Shown: positions 7,988 to 16,910 of the stretch, one piece after another
Layout of the letters: each line of letters starts with the position of its first letter
How positions within the stretch are numbered: position 1 is the stretch's first letter
Source: Natrinema sp. DC36
GTDB taxonomy: Archaea; Halobacteriota; Halobacteria; Halobacteriales; Natrialbaceae
Assembly: GCF_020405225.1 (NCBI RefSeq)
Contig: NZ_CP084472.1
Location: 930,001-994,000, forward strand
Reading direction: 5' to 3'
Length of the DNA: 64,000 bases
Made by a program: the position numbers and the translations under genes
Notes under the pieces: generated by a model
What the model saw: only the letters and a program-made list of their open reading frames with translations
Databases searched by the model: none
What the model was told of the DNA's origin: nothing

Positions 7988-8787
7988 TGGCACTCGGCGA
8001 TGCAGTCCTCCTCGAGATCGAGGACGACGGACCCGCGACGATCACGCTCAACCAGCCTGATCGGCGCAACGCCCTTTCCGACGAGATCAGCGACGGCCTC
8101 CTCGAGGCCCTCGAGGAGATTCAGGACAGCGACGCCCGCTGCGTCGTCATCGAGGGCGCTGGCGGTTCGTTCTCCGCCGGCGGCGACATCCAGCGGATGA
8201 CCGACGCCCTCGAGGACGACATGCCGGCCGATGATCGGGTGCGCAGCCTCGAGCGCTCGACGAACGATATGATGACCACGCTGGTCGACTATCCGATCCC
8301 GACGATCGCGGCGATCGACGGGGCCGCCGTCGGGGCGGGCGCGAACCTCGCGATCGCTTGCGACGTGCAACTGGCCAGCGACCGGGCCGCCTTCGGCTTC
8401 GTCTTCCGGCAGGTCGGGCTGAGCGTCGACGCCGGCACCTCCTACCTGCTGCCCCGCATCGTCGGCGAGAACGTCGCCAAGGAACTGGTCCTGACCGGCG
8501 ACATCTTCGGCGCTGACCGCGCGAAGGATCTCCGCCTCGTCAATCACGTCTACGACACCGAGGAGTTCGACGACCAGGTCGACGCGTTCGTCGAGAAGGT
8601 CGTTTCCGGGCCGCCGATCGCTCTCCGACACGCGAACCGACTGGTCGGCGAAGGCCTCGGGAAATCGCTCGACCAGGCCCTGACCGACGAAGCCGTCGCA
8701 CAGGGGATCGTCTTCGACACGGAGGACCACGCGGAGGGCGTCAACGCCTTCCTCGAGGATCGCGAGCCCGAATACGACGGGCAGTAG
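7987..8787 (+). CDS. Enoyl-CoA hydratase/isomerase family protein
   Basis: 266 residues, crotonase fold. The oxyanion-hole segments FSAGGDIQRM (about 58-67) and AAVGAGANLAIACDVQLAS (about 112-130) are present; the downstream acidic pair typical of true hydratases is not obvious, so isomerase or another crotonase reaction is possible. A strong Shine-Dalgarno (GGAGGTG, 7974-7980) precedes the ATG, and the start overlaps the ligase stop codon by one base. Operon with the acyl-CoA ligase; part of beta-oxidation type metabolism. Confidence 0.9.
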   Translation: MALGDAVLLEIEDDGPATITLNQPDRRNALSDEISDGLLEALEEIQDSDARCVVIEGAGGSFSAGGDIQRMTDALEDDMPADDRVRSLERSTNDMMTTLVDYPIPTIAAIDGAAVGAGANLAIACDVQLASDRAAFGFVFRQVGLSVDAGTSYLLPRIVGENVAKELVLTGDIFGADRAKDLRLVNHVYDTEEFDDQVDAFVEKVVSGPPIALRHANRLVGEGLGKSLDQALTDEAVAQGIVFDTEDHAEGVNAFLEDREPEYDGQ

Positions 8788-8807
8788 TATCGCTCACCGG
8801 GTTCAAT

Positions 8808-8822
8808 ACCGTTTTCTTTTTT
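8808..8822 (+). terminator. T-rich transcription terminator
   Basis: Run CCGTTTTCTTTTTT about 20 bases after the stop of the hydratase gene, the usual archaeal U-rich termination signal; it closes the two-gene operon. Confidence 0.5.
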
Positions 8823-8924
8823 CGGAGTTGCGGCCGATGGCAGGAGACGCTCCCGAGTCCGCGAGCCGTTTCTGTTTCCCCCGACGGGGACAACGTTTTC
8901 TCCGTCGATCGACGGATAGTAGGT

Positions 8925-10019
8925 ATGAACGCTCGGGAGCCGGAGGCACTCGTTCCAGCCGCGGTTGACACGCTTCCGATCAATTTCGCGATTCTCGACG
9001 AGGAGGGGACGATCCTGCATACGAATCGCGCGTGGCGGGAGTTCGGCGAGCAAAACGATATCGAACTCCGGCCGGATACGGTCGGCACCAACTATCTCGA
9101 GATCACCGCCCGGGCGGAGACGGAGACCGCACGGACTGTCGCCGCCGGGTTGTCCGAGATTCTCTCGGGCGACCGAGAGCTATTCGAATTCGAGTATCCG
9201 TGCCACTCGCCGGACGAACAGCGATGGTTTCTCATGCGGGCAGCACCCTTTACGGACGGCGATCGGAGGTACGTCGCCGTCGCCCATTTCGATATCACCG
9301 AGCGTCACGAGTACCGGCGCAGACTCGAGGAGTCGAACGAGCGACTGGAACAGTTCGCTTCCGTCGCCTCCCACGACCTCCAGGAACCGCTTCGAATGGT
9401 CACGAGTTATCTCCAATTGATCGAGCACCGCTACGCCGACGACCTCGACGCGGACGGGCGAGAGTTCATCGAGTACGCCGTCGACGGTGCCGAGCGGATG
9501 GCCGAGATGATCGACGGCCTCCTGGAGTATTCCAGAGTCGATACGCAAGGGGAGCCGCTCGAGCCGATCGACCTCGAGGCGGTACTGGACGACGTCCTCC
9601 GGGATCTCGAGCGACAGATTGCGGACGCCGACGCCGAAATTTCTAGGGAACCGTTGCCGACCGTCTCCGGTGATGCGAGCCAGCTCCGGCAGGTGTTCCA
9701 GAACCTCCTGTCGAACGCGATCGAGTATAGCGGCGAGCGAGCGCCTCGAGTGATGATTTCCGCCGTGCGCGACGGTGATGCGTGGATCGTTTCGGTCAGC
9801 GACGAGGGGATCGGTATCGATCCGGCGGACGAAGACCGCGTGTTCGAGGTGTTCCAGCGCCTCCACAGCCACGAGGAACACGAGGGGACCGGGATCGGTC
9901 TCGCGCTCTGTCGGCGCATCGTCGAACGCCACGGCGGCGAGATTTGGATCGATTCCGAACCGACTGATGGAACGACGATTTCGTTCACGCTCCCTGCTGC
10001 GCGCGGTCACGCTGAATGA
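8925..10019 (+). CDS. PAS sensor histidine kinase
   Basis: 364 residues, cytosolic (no membrane segments). One PAS domain (about 18-125, starting LPINFAILDEEGTILHTN and ending VAVAHFDITERHEYR), then HisKA with H-box SHDLQEPLRM (phospho-acceptor His near 148) and HATPase_c with N-box QNLLSNAIEY, G1 DEGIGID and G2 GTGIGLAL. All catalytic motifs are intact. The kinase core is nearly the same as that of the much larger kinase at 13177-16833. No response regulator is adjacent. Signal unknown. Confidence 0.9.
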   Translation: MNAREPEALVPAAVDTLPINFAILDEEGTILHTNRAWREFGEQNDIELRPDTVGTNYLEITARAETETARTVAAGLSEILSGDRELFEFEYPCHSPDEQRWFLMRAAPFTDGDRRYVAVAHFDITERHEYRRRLEESNERLEQFASVASHDLQEPLRMVTSYLQLIEHRYADDLDADGREFIEYAVDGAERMAEMIDGLLEYSRVDTQGEPLEPIDLEAVLDDVLRDLERQIADADAEISREPLPTVSGDASQLRQVFQNLLSNAIEYSGERAPRVMISAVRDGDAWIVSVSDEGIGIDPADEDRVFEVFQRLHSHEEHEGTGIGLALCRRIVERHGGEIWIDSEPTDGTTISFTLPAARGHAE

Positions 10020-10036
10020 AGGGAAACCGCGTTTCG

Positions 10037-10209
10037 CTCCGGACCGGCCAACCGGCCTGCGGTGGCGCGCGCTTGAAGCCGACCGAACGGAAGTGAGGGC
10101 GGCTGAAAACATTGCGCGAGGGATGAGCGAAGGAACGGAGTTACTGAGTGAATCGGTTGGGGAGGGCGTGGCGATTCCCTGTTGCCACGATAGCAGGACA
10201 CTTCCTTAC
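10037..10209 (-). repeat. Dispersed repeat, short copy
   Basis: Read on the minus strand it shares three blocks with 42929-43234: GTAAG..TCCTGCTATCGTG followed by CAACAGGGAATCGCCACGCC; CTCATCCCTCGCGCA; and GCGCGCGCCACCGC...GTTGGCCGG plus CCGGAG. About 130 bases of the long copy are absent. Both copies keep one open frame across all blocks (SCYRGNRESPRPPQPI ... SSLAQC ... ARATA ... LAGPE). No terminal inverted repeats or target duplications were found. It fills most of the 302-base gap after the kinase gene. Confidence 0.75.
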
Positions 10210-10321
10210 ACGAATCCATTCAGAACCCGCTGCACCGTTCATACGTCTACTGAGAAGGGTATTCACCGAACCGCAGAATCGCGACACAATTAGTGGCCGG
10301 TGACCGAAACCGACTGCGGGG

Positions 10322-10768
10322 TTACTGAGAATTGCTGTTGAGTTCCATCAGCGTCGACACCCGCGCGTTCTCCTTCAGTCGAAGCCCGCCGTCGGCCACC
10401 GACAGCGGCAGCAGTGGCAGGTGGTCTCGGACGTGCATCGAGGGATGGGACCCGCCTCGAGCCAACAGCTCGTTGCGCGGCTGGAGCTGTGCCGCTCCCT
10501 CGAGGCCCGTCAGAAACTCGTTGTGCTGGATCACGTACTGGCCCCCCTCGAGGTACCACCAGCCGTACTCGTCGTGGGGGCTCTCCTGTTCGGTCGGCAC
10601 CGGCTCGAGGTCGGCGTCCGCGAGTTCGTCACCGCCGAAGTCGATTCGACCGGGAGCGGCGACCTCGTAGATCGCACCGACGGTCAGGTCGATCCCGTGT
10701 TCGTGAACCTGTACCGGCTCGTACACCAGATTGTCGACGGAGTCGGCGAGGGGGTGTTCGGCGGACAT
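10322..10768 (-). CDS. dUTPase/dCTP deaminase-superfamily protein
   Basis: 148 residues from ATG at 10768 (MSAEHPLADSVDNLVYEPVQ); the frame is open 31 codons further but without family character. The order of segments resembles the dCTP deaminase/dUTPase beta-roll: an N-terminal LTVGAIYEV...IDFGGDEL part, YVIQHNEFLTGLEGAAQLQPRNELLARGG resembling the substrate loop before the conserved R-S, and a closing GGLRLKENARVSTLMELN strand. It is shorter than true dCTP deaminases and the canonical catalytic loop is not clear, so activity is unproven. Role would be nucleotide pool sanitation. Confidence 0.65.
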   Translation of the reverse strand: MSAEHPLADSVDNLVYEPVQVHEHGIDLTVGAIYEVAAPGRIDFGGDELADADLEPVPTEQESPHDEYGWWYLEGGQYVIQHNEFLTGLEGAAQLQPRNELLARGGSHPSMHVRDHLPLLPLSVADGGLRLKENARVSTLMELNSNSQ

Positions 10769-10920
10769 ATCGGGTTGGTAGACGGTCTCGAGCACAAAAA
10801 GGGTATCCTCGCTGCTCACAGGTGGTTCGCGGTTCCGACAGCGGCCCACAGAGATCGGCAACGCCGACGGCTGACAGGATCAACACAATCGTTTTCACGC
10901 GAGCCTGTAAATCCGTTCGA

Positions 10921-11874
10921 GTGAACAGGCTCCTCGGGTTCGGCTCGCTGGCAGTTGCGTTCGTCGCCACCGTCGCTGCAAACGCGGTGCCGGCGCTGGA
11001 TCTGACGTGGCTCTCGGTCGGCGATGTCGCCGGCGCAATAATCGCGCAGAAGGCTCTGCTGGCGGTCGCCGTCCTCGCCGGAACCTACGGGCTCTATCAA
11101 CTGGTGCGGCACCTACTGGTTCAGCGGATCGCGAACAAACGGCGGGCACACGACGCACGAAACGTGCTCCGGTTCGGCCTCGGTGCAGTCGCCGTTATCG
11201 GACTGCTCGGCGTCCTGACGGAGCAGTGGGTGGGCGTGCTCTTCTCGCTGGGCGTCGTCGGCTTCGCGATTACCTTCGCGCTGCAACAGCCGCTGTTCTC
11301 GCTGATGGGCTGGATCTACATCATGGTCAAACGGCCCTATCAGGTCGGCGACCGGATTCGGATCGGGAACGCCAAGGGCGACGTGATCGAGGTCGATTTC
11401 CTCGTCACGACCCTCTGGGAGATCAACGGCGAACTCGTCTCCTCGAACCAGCCCTCGGGGCGCGTCGTCACCCTTCCGAACAGCACGGTCCTCTCTTCGG
11501 AGGTGTACAACTTCTCCTGGGACAAGTTCCCGTACGTCTGGAACGAAATCTCGATTCAGCTCTCCTACGAGACCGATCTGGCGTTCGCCCGTCAGGAACT
11601 GACCGACGTCGCAGACGAGTATCTGGGGGAGCGCATGGCCGAGAACATCGCCCGCTACCGCGAACTGTTAGAGGAGACGCCGGTCGAACTCGAGGTTCGG
11701 GACGGTCCATCGGTCAACGTCGTCCAGCAGGAGTCGTGGGTCGAACTTCGGCTGCGGTATCTCGTCCACCCGCGGCGCGGACAGCGGGTGAAAAACGACC
11801 TCTACGAACGGGTCCTCGAGCGGTTCAACGAGCATCCCGATCGCGTCTCGTTCCCCGTGAGTCGGAACCGGTAG
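10921..11874 (+). CDS. MscS-family mechanosensitive channel
   Basis: 317 residues from a GTG at 10921 (VNRLLGFGSLAVAF); no ATG is available before the first hydrophobic segment. Four membrane segments: LLGFGSLAVAFVATVAANAV; IIAQKALLAVAVLAGTYGLY; FGLGAVAVIGLLGVL; and the pore helix VGVLFSLGVVGFAITFALQQ. The soluble MscS beta domain follows (YIMVKRPYQVGDRIRIGN, then VVTLPNSTVLSSEVYN), the family hallmark. It would open on membrane tension to release solutes during hypo-osmotic shock, which suits a halophile. Length is typical of small MscS proteins. Confidence 0.9.
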   Translation: MNRLLGFGSLAVAFVATVAANAVPALDLTWLSVGDVAGAIIAQKALLAVAVLAGTYGLYQLVRHLLVQRIANKRRAHDARNVLRFGLGAVAVIGLLGVLTEQWVGVLFSLGVVGFAITFALQQPLFSLMGWIYIMVKRPYQVGDRIRIGNAKGDVIEVDFLVTTLWEINGELVSSNQPSGRVVTLPNSTVLSSEVYNFSWDKFPYVWNEISIQLSYETDLAFARQELTDVADEYLGERMAENIARYRELLEETPVELEVRDGPSVNVVQQESWVELRLRYLVHPRRGQRVKNDLYERVLERFNEHPDRVSFPVSRNR

Positions 11875-11973
11875 GGATCCGTCGGGTGCGGAACGCGGAT
11901 GACGGGACGAGTGGGACGGAACGACCGTTTCCGGCTCCCCGAACCCTATAGGCTGGCGGTCGTACGCTCGCGT

Positions 11974-12642
11974 ATGACCGATGTCCTCACGGACGAGATC
12001 GCCCGCTTCGTTCGCGCCGTCGGGCCGGATCCCGACGAAACCCTGATCGAGATGGACGAGTACGCCGCCGCCGAGGGGTTCCCCCACGTCGGCCCCGAGG
12101 TCGGCGCATTCCTCCGGTTCGTCGCCCGCCTGAGCGACGCCGAGCGCATCTTCGAGTTCGGGTCGGGCTACGGCTACTCCGCCTACTGGTTCGCCGATGC
12201 CCTCCCCGCGGACGGCGAGCTCGTCCTCACCGAGGTCGACGAGGACGAACTCGCGCTCGCCCGCGAGTACATGGCCGCGGGCGGCTACGACGGGGTCGCG
12301 CGCTACGAGCTCGGCGACGCGATGGAAACGATCGATCGCTCCGACGGCCCCTTCGACGTCGTCCTGATCGACCACCAGAAGGACCGGTACGCGGACGCGT
12401 TCGAGGCCGTCCGCTCGAAGATTCCGGTCGGCGGCATCGTCGTCGCCGACAACGCGATCACGGCGAGCGTCCTCGACTTCGAGGCCCTGCTCGAGTGGGC
12501 CGAGGGCGACGCTCCCGTCAACTGTACCGAACACACGCAGGGGGTTATCGACTACCTCGAGACGGTTCGTACCGATCCGGCCTTCGAGACGGTCATCGTC
12601 CCGCTGGGAGAAGGAATCGCCGTCAGCTATCGTGTCGAGTAA
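11974..12642 (+). CDS. O-methyltransferase (SAM-dependent)
   Basis: 222 residues from the ATG at 11974. Class I methyltransferase motifs: motif I IFEFGSGYGYSAYWFADAL (about 60-78), motif II LTEVDEDELALAREY, and VLIDHQKDRYADAFEAV with the metal-binding Asp typical of catechol O-methyltransferase-like (methyltransferase_3) proteins, then GGIVVADNAITASV. It transfers a methyl group from S-adenosylmethionine to a hydroxyl group; substrate unknown. Its 3' end overlaps the convergent membrane-protein gene by 16 bases. Confidence 0.85.
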   Translation: MTDVLTDEIARFVRAVGPDPDETLIEMDEYAAAEGFPHVGPEVGAFLRFVARLSDAERIFEFGSGYGYSAYWFADALPADGELVLTEVDEDELALAREYMAAGGYDGVARYELGDAMETIDRSDGPFDVVLIDHQKDRYADAFEAVRSKIPVGGIVVADNAITASVLDFEALLEWAEGDAPVNCTEHTQGVIDYLETVRTDPAFETVIVPLGEGIAVSYRVE

Positions 12643-13088
12643 TCGGACGCGTCGCCGTCAAACACCTGATCGTCGGGTTCCGCTGCTGGAGCCGGAGAGC
12701 CGTACTCGCGGAAGCCGAGAAAGATCGTCGACGCGGCGGCGGCGAGCAGCGTCGCCCACGTGACCGCGGTGAGCGCGACGGTCGTCGCCTCAGCGGGGCC
12801 CGGTGCGACGGAGCCGATCGACTCGAGGCCGACGGCGTGAGCGCCGGCTACCCCGAGAAACGAGAGCCACAGCGCCAGCGCCGTGACGGCGAGCGTCCGT
12901 CGGGAGACGGACTGGGCGTAGCGAGCGACGCAATAGACGCCGACGACGGCGAGCCCGGTCGCTCCAAGTGATAGTCCGAGCCCGTCGATACCGGCGGCGG
13001 TCGCGACGCCGGCGACGGCGAAACAGGCGAGCGAGGCAGCGAGCAGGGATCCATCCGAACCGCGTATTGTCGGAATCACGTCGTGCAC
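12627..13088 (-). CDS. Small membrane protein, kinase-flanking type
   Basis: 153 residues, GTG start. Four hydrophobic segments (LLAASLACFAVAGVATAAGI; GLSLGATGLAVVGVYCVARY; LAVTALALWLSFLGVAGAHAV; ATTVALTAVTWATLLAAAASTIF) and a short acidic tail beginning GFREYGSPAPAAEPDD. Not a family I can name. It has the same topology and a similar tail (GFxxYG) as the protein at 16911-17363; the two flank the large kinase gene and read in the same direction. Probably in one transcription unit with that kinase or a partner of it; inferred. Confidence 0.65.
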   Translation of the reverse strand: MHDVIPTIRGSDGSLLAASLACFAVAGVATAAGIDGLGLSLGATGLAVVGVYCVARYAQSVSRRTLAVTALALWLSFLGVAGAHAVGLESIGSVAPGPAEATTVALTAVTWATLLAAAASTIFLGFREYGSPAPAAEPDDQVFDGDASDYSTR

Positions 13089-13176
13089 CGCTTTGACGGG
13101 TCGAGTCGGTGCTCGAATATATAGCTGTTGACTGACTGCAGTCGACTCGAATCGATCGCTCGAATCGCTGTGACGG

Positions 13177-16100
13177 CTATTCCGACGCCGGCGACGAGAC
13201 GGAACCGTCGTCGCCAGCGGGCAGAATCAGCGAGAACGTCGACCCCTCGCCGGGTTCGGAGTCAACGCGGATCTCGCCGCCGTGGCGCTCCACGATCCGG
13301 TGACAGAGCGCGAGGCCGATCCCGGTCCCCTCGTGCTCCTCGTGGCTGTGGAGGCGCTGGAACACCTGGAAGATCCGATCCTGGGCCGACGGATCGATGC
13401 CGATCCCCTCGTCGCGGACCGAAATCTCCCACTCGCTGCCGCTCCGATCGGCGCTGACGTGGATCCGCGGGGGCTCGTCCCCGCTATACTCGATCGCGTT
13501 CGACAGGAGGTTCTGGAACACCTGCCGGAGCTGGCTCGCGTCGCCCGCGACGACGGGAAGCGGCTCCGTCGTGATCTCGGCGTCTCGCTCCTCGATACTG
13601 ACCGCCAGATCTTCGCGGACATCAGCGAGAACGTCGTCGAGATCGACCGGCTCGAGGGGATCGCCCTGCGACTCGACTCTGGAATACTCCAGGAGGCCGT
13701 CGATCATCTCGGCCATCCGCTCGGCACCGTCGACGGCGTACTCGATGAATTCGCGGCCGTCCGCGTCGAGGTCGTCGGCGTAGCGGTGTTCGATCAGTTG
13801 AAGGTAGCTCGTGATCATTCGAAGCGGTTCCTGGAGGTCGTGGGAGGCGGCGTAGGCGAACTGTTCCAGCCGCTCGTTCGACTCCTCGAGTTTGCGTCGA
13901 TACTCCGTTCGATCGGTGATGTCCTGGACGACGAGCATGCCGCTTGCGACCTCGCCACCGGTCTGAACCGGCAGCGTCGTCGCACGGAGGGTTCGACCGC
14001 GATAGGTCACCTCGAAGGAGCGTTCGTCGCCGTCGAGAGCGGCCCGAAAGTGGGGCTCGATCTCCGCGACCAGTTCGTCGGGGTATCGTTCGTAGATCGT
14101 CTGCTCGAGTTCGGCCGCTCGATCGATGTCGAGGTCGTCGAGGAGCTGTCCGCCCGCGGCCGTGTACCGTAGCTCCTCGTTGAACAGGGCGACGACGCCG
14201 TTCGGGAAGTTCTCGGCGAGCGTGCGGTAGCGCTGCTCGCTCTCCTCGAGCCTGCGCTGGCGTTCCTTCCGTTCGGTGATGTCCCGGACGACGCCGATCC
14301 GTTCGGACCCGGACTCGGCGGTGGTGATCGACGCGACCGTCGCCTCGACCGGCCGTCGATCGCCGGACTCGGTCTCGAGATCCGTCTCGACGGTCGGCGC
14401 GTCGCTCTCGTCTTCCGCGACCGTCCGGGCGTGATCCATCACCCGTTCGTCGACGACGAGCGAAGCGTGGCTTCCGATCAACTCGTCGCGATCGTAGCCT
14501 GTGAGCGCCACGTACGCGTCGTTTACCATGGTGAACCGTCCGTCCCCGTCGAGCACGTAGATCCCGTCCTCGACGGTTTCGATGATCCGTTCGTACTGTT
14601 CGAGTTGGCGCTCGCGACGTTTCCGATCGGTAACGTCTCGGAAGTACACCGACAGCCCCGTCTCGGAGGGATACGCCTGAATTTCCATCCAGATGTCGAG
14701 TGAGTCGGAGTACCGCTCCCACGAGACCGATCGTTGGGTCTCCATCGCCTCGCGATACCGGTCGCCGAGATCGGAGCTCGTCGCGCTAGGGAACGCCTCC
14801 CAGATGGTCTCACCGAGGAGCTCAGTCTTCGCGTGGCCCAGCAGTTCCGCGGCGCGATCGTTGACGTGGGTGAAGCGCCACTCGTCGTCGAGCGCGTAGA
14901 ACGCGTCCGAGACGCGCCCGAGGATCTCACTCAGTTCGGTCTCGAGTTCGTGCTTGCGCCGCTCGAGGCGGCGTTCCTGTTCTTTGAGCGTCGTGATATC
15001 TTCGCCGGCGGAGATGACTTGCTCGAGCGAGCCGTCCGGCCCGAAGACGGGAACGGCGGTGACGGAGAACCACGTTCGGTCACCGGTCGAGTCCTCGACG
15101 ACGAACTCCTCGTCACGTACCGGCTCGCCGGTCGCTCTGACGCGCGCGGAGGGACCGTTCTCGGGATCGAACGGCTCGCCGTCCGCATCGAAGACGTCCA
15201 GCGCGGCGAGCAACTCGGTCTCGCCGAGAGGATCGCGGTCGCCGAGTCCGAGCTCGGTCTGCGCGTGACGGTTCGCCAGCACGGTCTCGCCGTCGGCGTC
15301 TTCGACCGAGATCGCGACCGGTGCGGTCTGGAGGAGCGTTTCGGTCTGGCTTCGCTCGCGTTCGAGCGTCCGTTCGCGGCCGATCCGGTCGAGGGTCGCC
15401 TCGAGACTCGAGGCGACGATCTTCGCGAGCGAGAGGTCGGTCTCGTCGAACGCGGTCCGCTCCTCGGAGCCGATGATGACGACGCCGTGGACCCCGATGG
15501 GGAGGCAGATCTCGCTCCGGATCGGCGTCTCGGGATTGTAGACGTTCGAATCCGTCGTCACGTCGTCGTAGATCGCCGGTTCGCCGGTATCGTAGACCTG
15601 CCAGGCGATCCCCTCACCGGCCGCGAACGTCGGCATTTCCTCGAACAGGGACGCCGCCGGCTGGGACCAGGCGACGGGCTCGAGCGCCGCTCGCTCCGGT
15701 TCGTAGAGGAAGACGCCGTTGATTTCGAGGTCGAGGATGTCGTACAGGTGCTGACAGGCCTGCTCGGCGACCGCTTCGCGCGTCCCGGTCTCGAGCCACT
15801 CGCGAACGGCCTCGTTCAGCCGGCGGAGCTGGTAGGTGCGTCGGTGCTGTTCGGTGACGTCGTAGTAGAGTTCGACGCGTCCACCCGCGTACGGGCCGGA
15901 TTCGATCGGTTTACTCCGGTGCTCGAGCCAGCGTTCCTCGCGGTTCTCGCTCGGCGTCACGTGACAGTCGAACCGTTCGGTGTCGCTGTTGTCATCGTAG
16001 GTCGCACTGAGCGTGTCGACGAACCGATCCGGATCGCTGACTCGCTCGGCGATGATCTCGTCCAGTAGCTCGCGTTTGTCCCGGCCGACGACCGCCGTCG

Positions 16101-16833
16101 AGTCGAGGCCGAAGTATCGCTCGATCGCGTCGTTGACCCACGCGACGTCGAACTCCTCGTCGAGGACGAAAACGCCCACGTCGGCCCCCTCGAGCACTGC
16201 AGTAATCGATTCGAACGAGCGAAACGAGCCCGGTTCGGACGCCGCGGCCGGCTCGACCGGCCGATCCGCGCTCTCGGTCGTCTCCGATTCCGCCGGCAAC
16301 GCGCCCTCGGACGGTCGCGACTCGAGGTCGCGAACGACGCCGACCGTCCCCCGCCGGCCGTCGTCGGCAGGCACCGTCCCGAGGCGTAGTTCGCAGGGAA
16401 TTTCGGTGCCAGCGGCCGTCCGGATCACTCCCTCGGTCGAGGTGACGCCACCCTCGTCATCGCTCGCTGTTCCGTCCCTCCCTTCGTCCCTGTCGGTACC
16501 TGCGTTCCCATCGGTATCTGCGTCCCCGTCGCCATCCGCACCCGGATCGCCATCCGCGTCCCCATCGCCACCCGCACCGCTCTCATCGCCCCCGAGCGCC
16601 TCGGTTTCGAACCCGTCGACGAGTTGCGAGACGTGCTCGCCGCGGATCGCCTCGCGGCCGTAGCCGGTCAGCTCGAGGAGGGTCTCGTCTACCGCGACGA
16701 TTCGATCGTCGGCGTCGAGCTGGAAGACTCCCTCCGCGACCGTGTCGACGAGCGTCCGGTACCACTGAAACCCCGCCCCGTCGCCGCCATCGAATCGGGG
16801 TGCAGGATCGGCCGATTCGACCCGTTCGGTCAT
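13177..16833 (-). CDS. Multi-PAS/GAF sensor histidine kinase
   Basis: 1218 residues from MTERVESADPAP; the frame is open 109 codons further upstream but overlaps the next gene. Order: PAS 1 (about 22-200, holding a long GD/DA-rich low-complexity insert), PAS 2 (about 255-380), GAF (about 385-560, Bat-type with LYDILDLEINGVFLYEPERA), then PAS 3 to PAS 6 (about 565-985), HisKA with H-box SHDLQEPLRM and HATPase_c with QNLLSNAIEY, DEGIGID and GTGIGLAL. All catalytic motifs are intact and no membrane segment is visible, so it is a soluble multi-input sensor. The core nearly equals the kinase at 8925-10019. No dedicated response regulator is adjacent. Confidence 0.9.
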   Translation of the reverse strand: MTERVESADPAPRFDGGDGAGFQWYRTLVDTVAEGVFQLDADDRIVAVDETLLELTGYGREAIRGEHVSQLVDGFETEALGGDESGAGGDGDADGDPGADGDGDADTDGNAGTDRDEGRDGTASDDEGGVTSTEGVIRTAAGTEIPCELRLGTVPADDGRRGTVGVVRDLESRPSEGALPAESETTESADRPVEPAAASEPGSFRSFESITAVLEGADVGVFVLDEEFDVAWVNDAIERYFGLDSTAVVGRDKRELLDEIIAERVSDPDRFVDTLSATYDDNSDTERFDCHVTPSENREERWLEHRSKPIESGPYAGGRVELYYDVTEQHRRTYQLRRLNEAVREWLETGTREAVAEQACQHLYDILDLEINGVFLYEPERAALEPVAWSQPAASLFEEMPTFAAGEGIAWQVYDTGEPAIYDDVTTDSNVYNPETPIRSEICLPIGVHGVVIIGSEERTAFDETDLSLAKIVASSLEATLDRIGRERTLERERSQTETLLQTAPVAISVEDADGETVLANRHAQTELGLGDRDPLGETELLAALDVFDADGEPFDPENGPSARVRATGEPVRDEEFVVEDSTGDRTWFSVTAVPVFGPDGSLEQVISAGEDITTLKEQERRLERRKHELETELSEILGRVSDAFYALDDEWRFTHVNDRAAELLGHAKTELLGETIWEAFPSATSSDLGDRYREAMETQRSVSWERYSDSLDIWMEIQAYPSETGLSVYFRDVTDRKRRERQLEQYERIIETVEDGIYVLDGDGRFTMVNDAYVALTGYDRDELIGSHASLVVDERVMDHARTVAEDESDAPTVETDLETESGDRRPVEATVASITTAESGSERIGVVRDITERKERQRRLEESEQRYRTLAENFPNGVVALFNEELRYTAAGGQLLDDLDIDRAAELEQTIYERYPDELVAEIEPHFRAALDGDERSFEVTYRGRTLRATTLPVQTGGEVASGMLVVQDITDRTEYRRKLEESNERLEQFAYAASHDLQEPLRMITSYLQLIEHRYADDLDADGREFIEYAVDGAERMAEMIDGLLEYSRVESQGDPLEPVDLDDVLADVREDLAVSIEERDAEITTEPLPVVAGDASQLRQVFQNLLSNAIEYSGDEPPRIHVSADRSGSEWEISVRDEGIGIDPSAQDRIFQVFQRLHSHEEHEGTGIGLALCHRIVERHGGEIRVDSEPGEGSTFSLILPAGDDGSVSSPASE

Positions 16834-16910
16834 TAGACGAATGATGCCGCTCGAACGGATAAGTCCAGCGCTGCCGCCGGTCTCGAGGACGGATCGATCG
16901 TCCGGGGACT

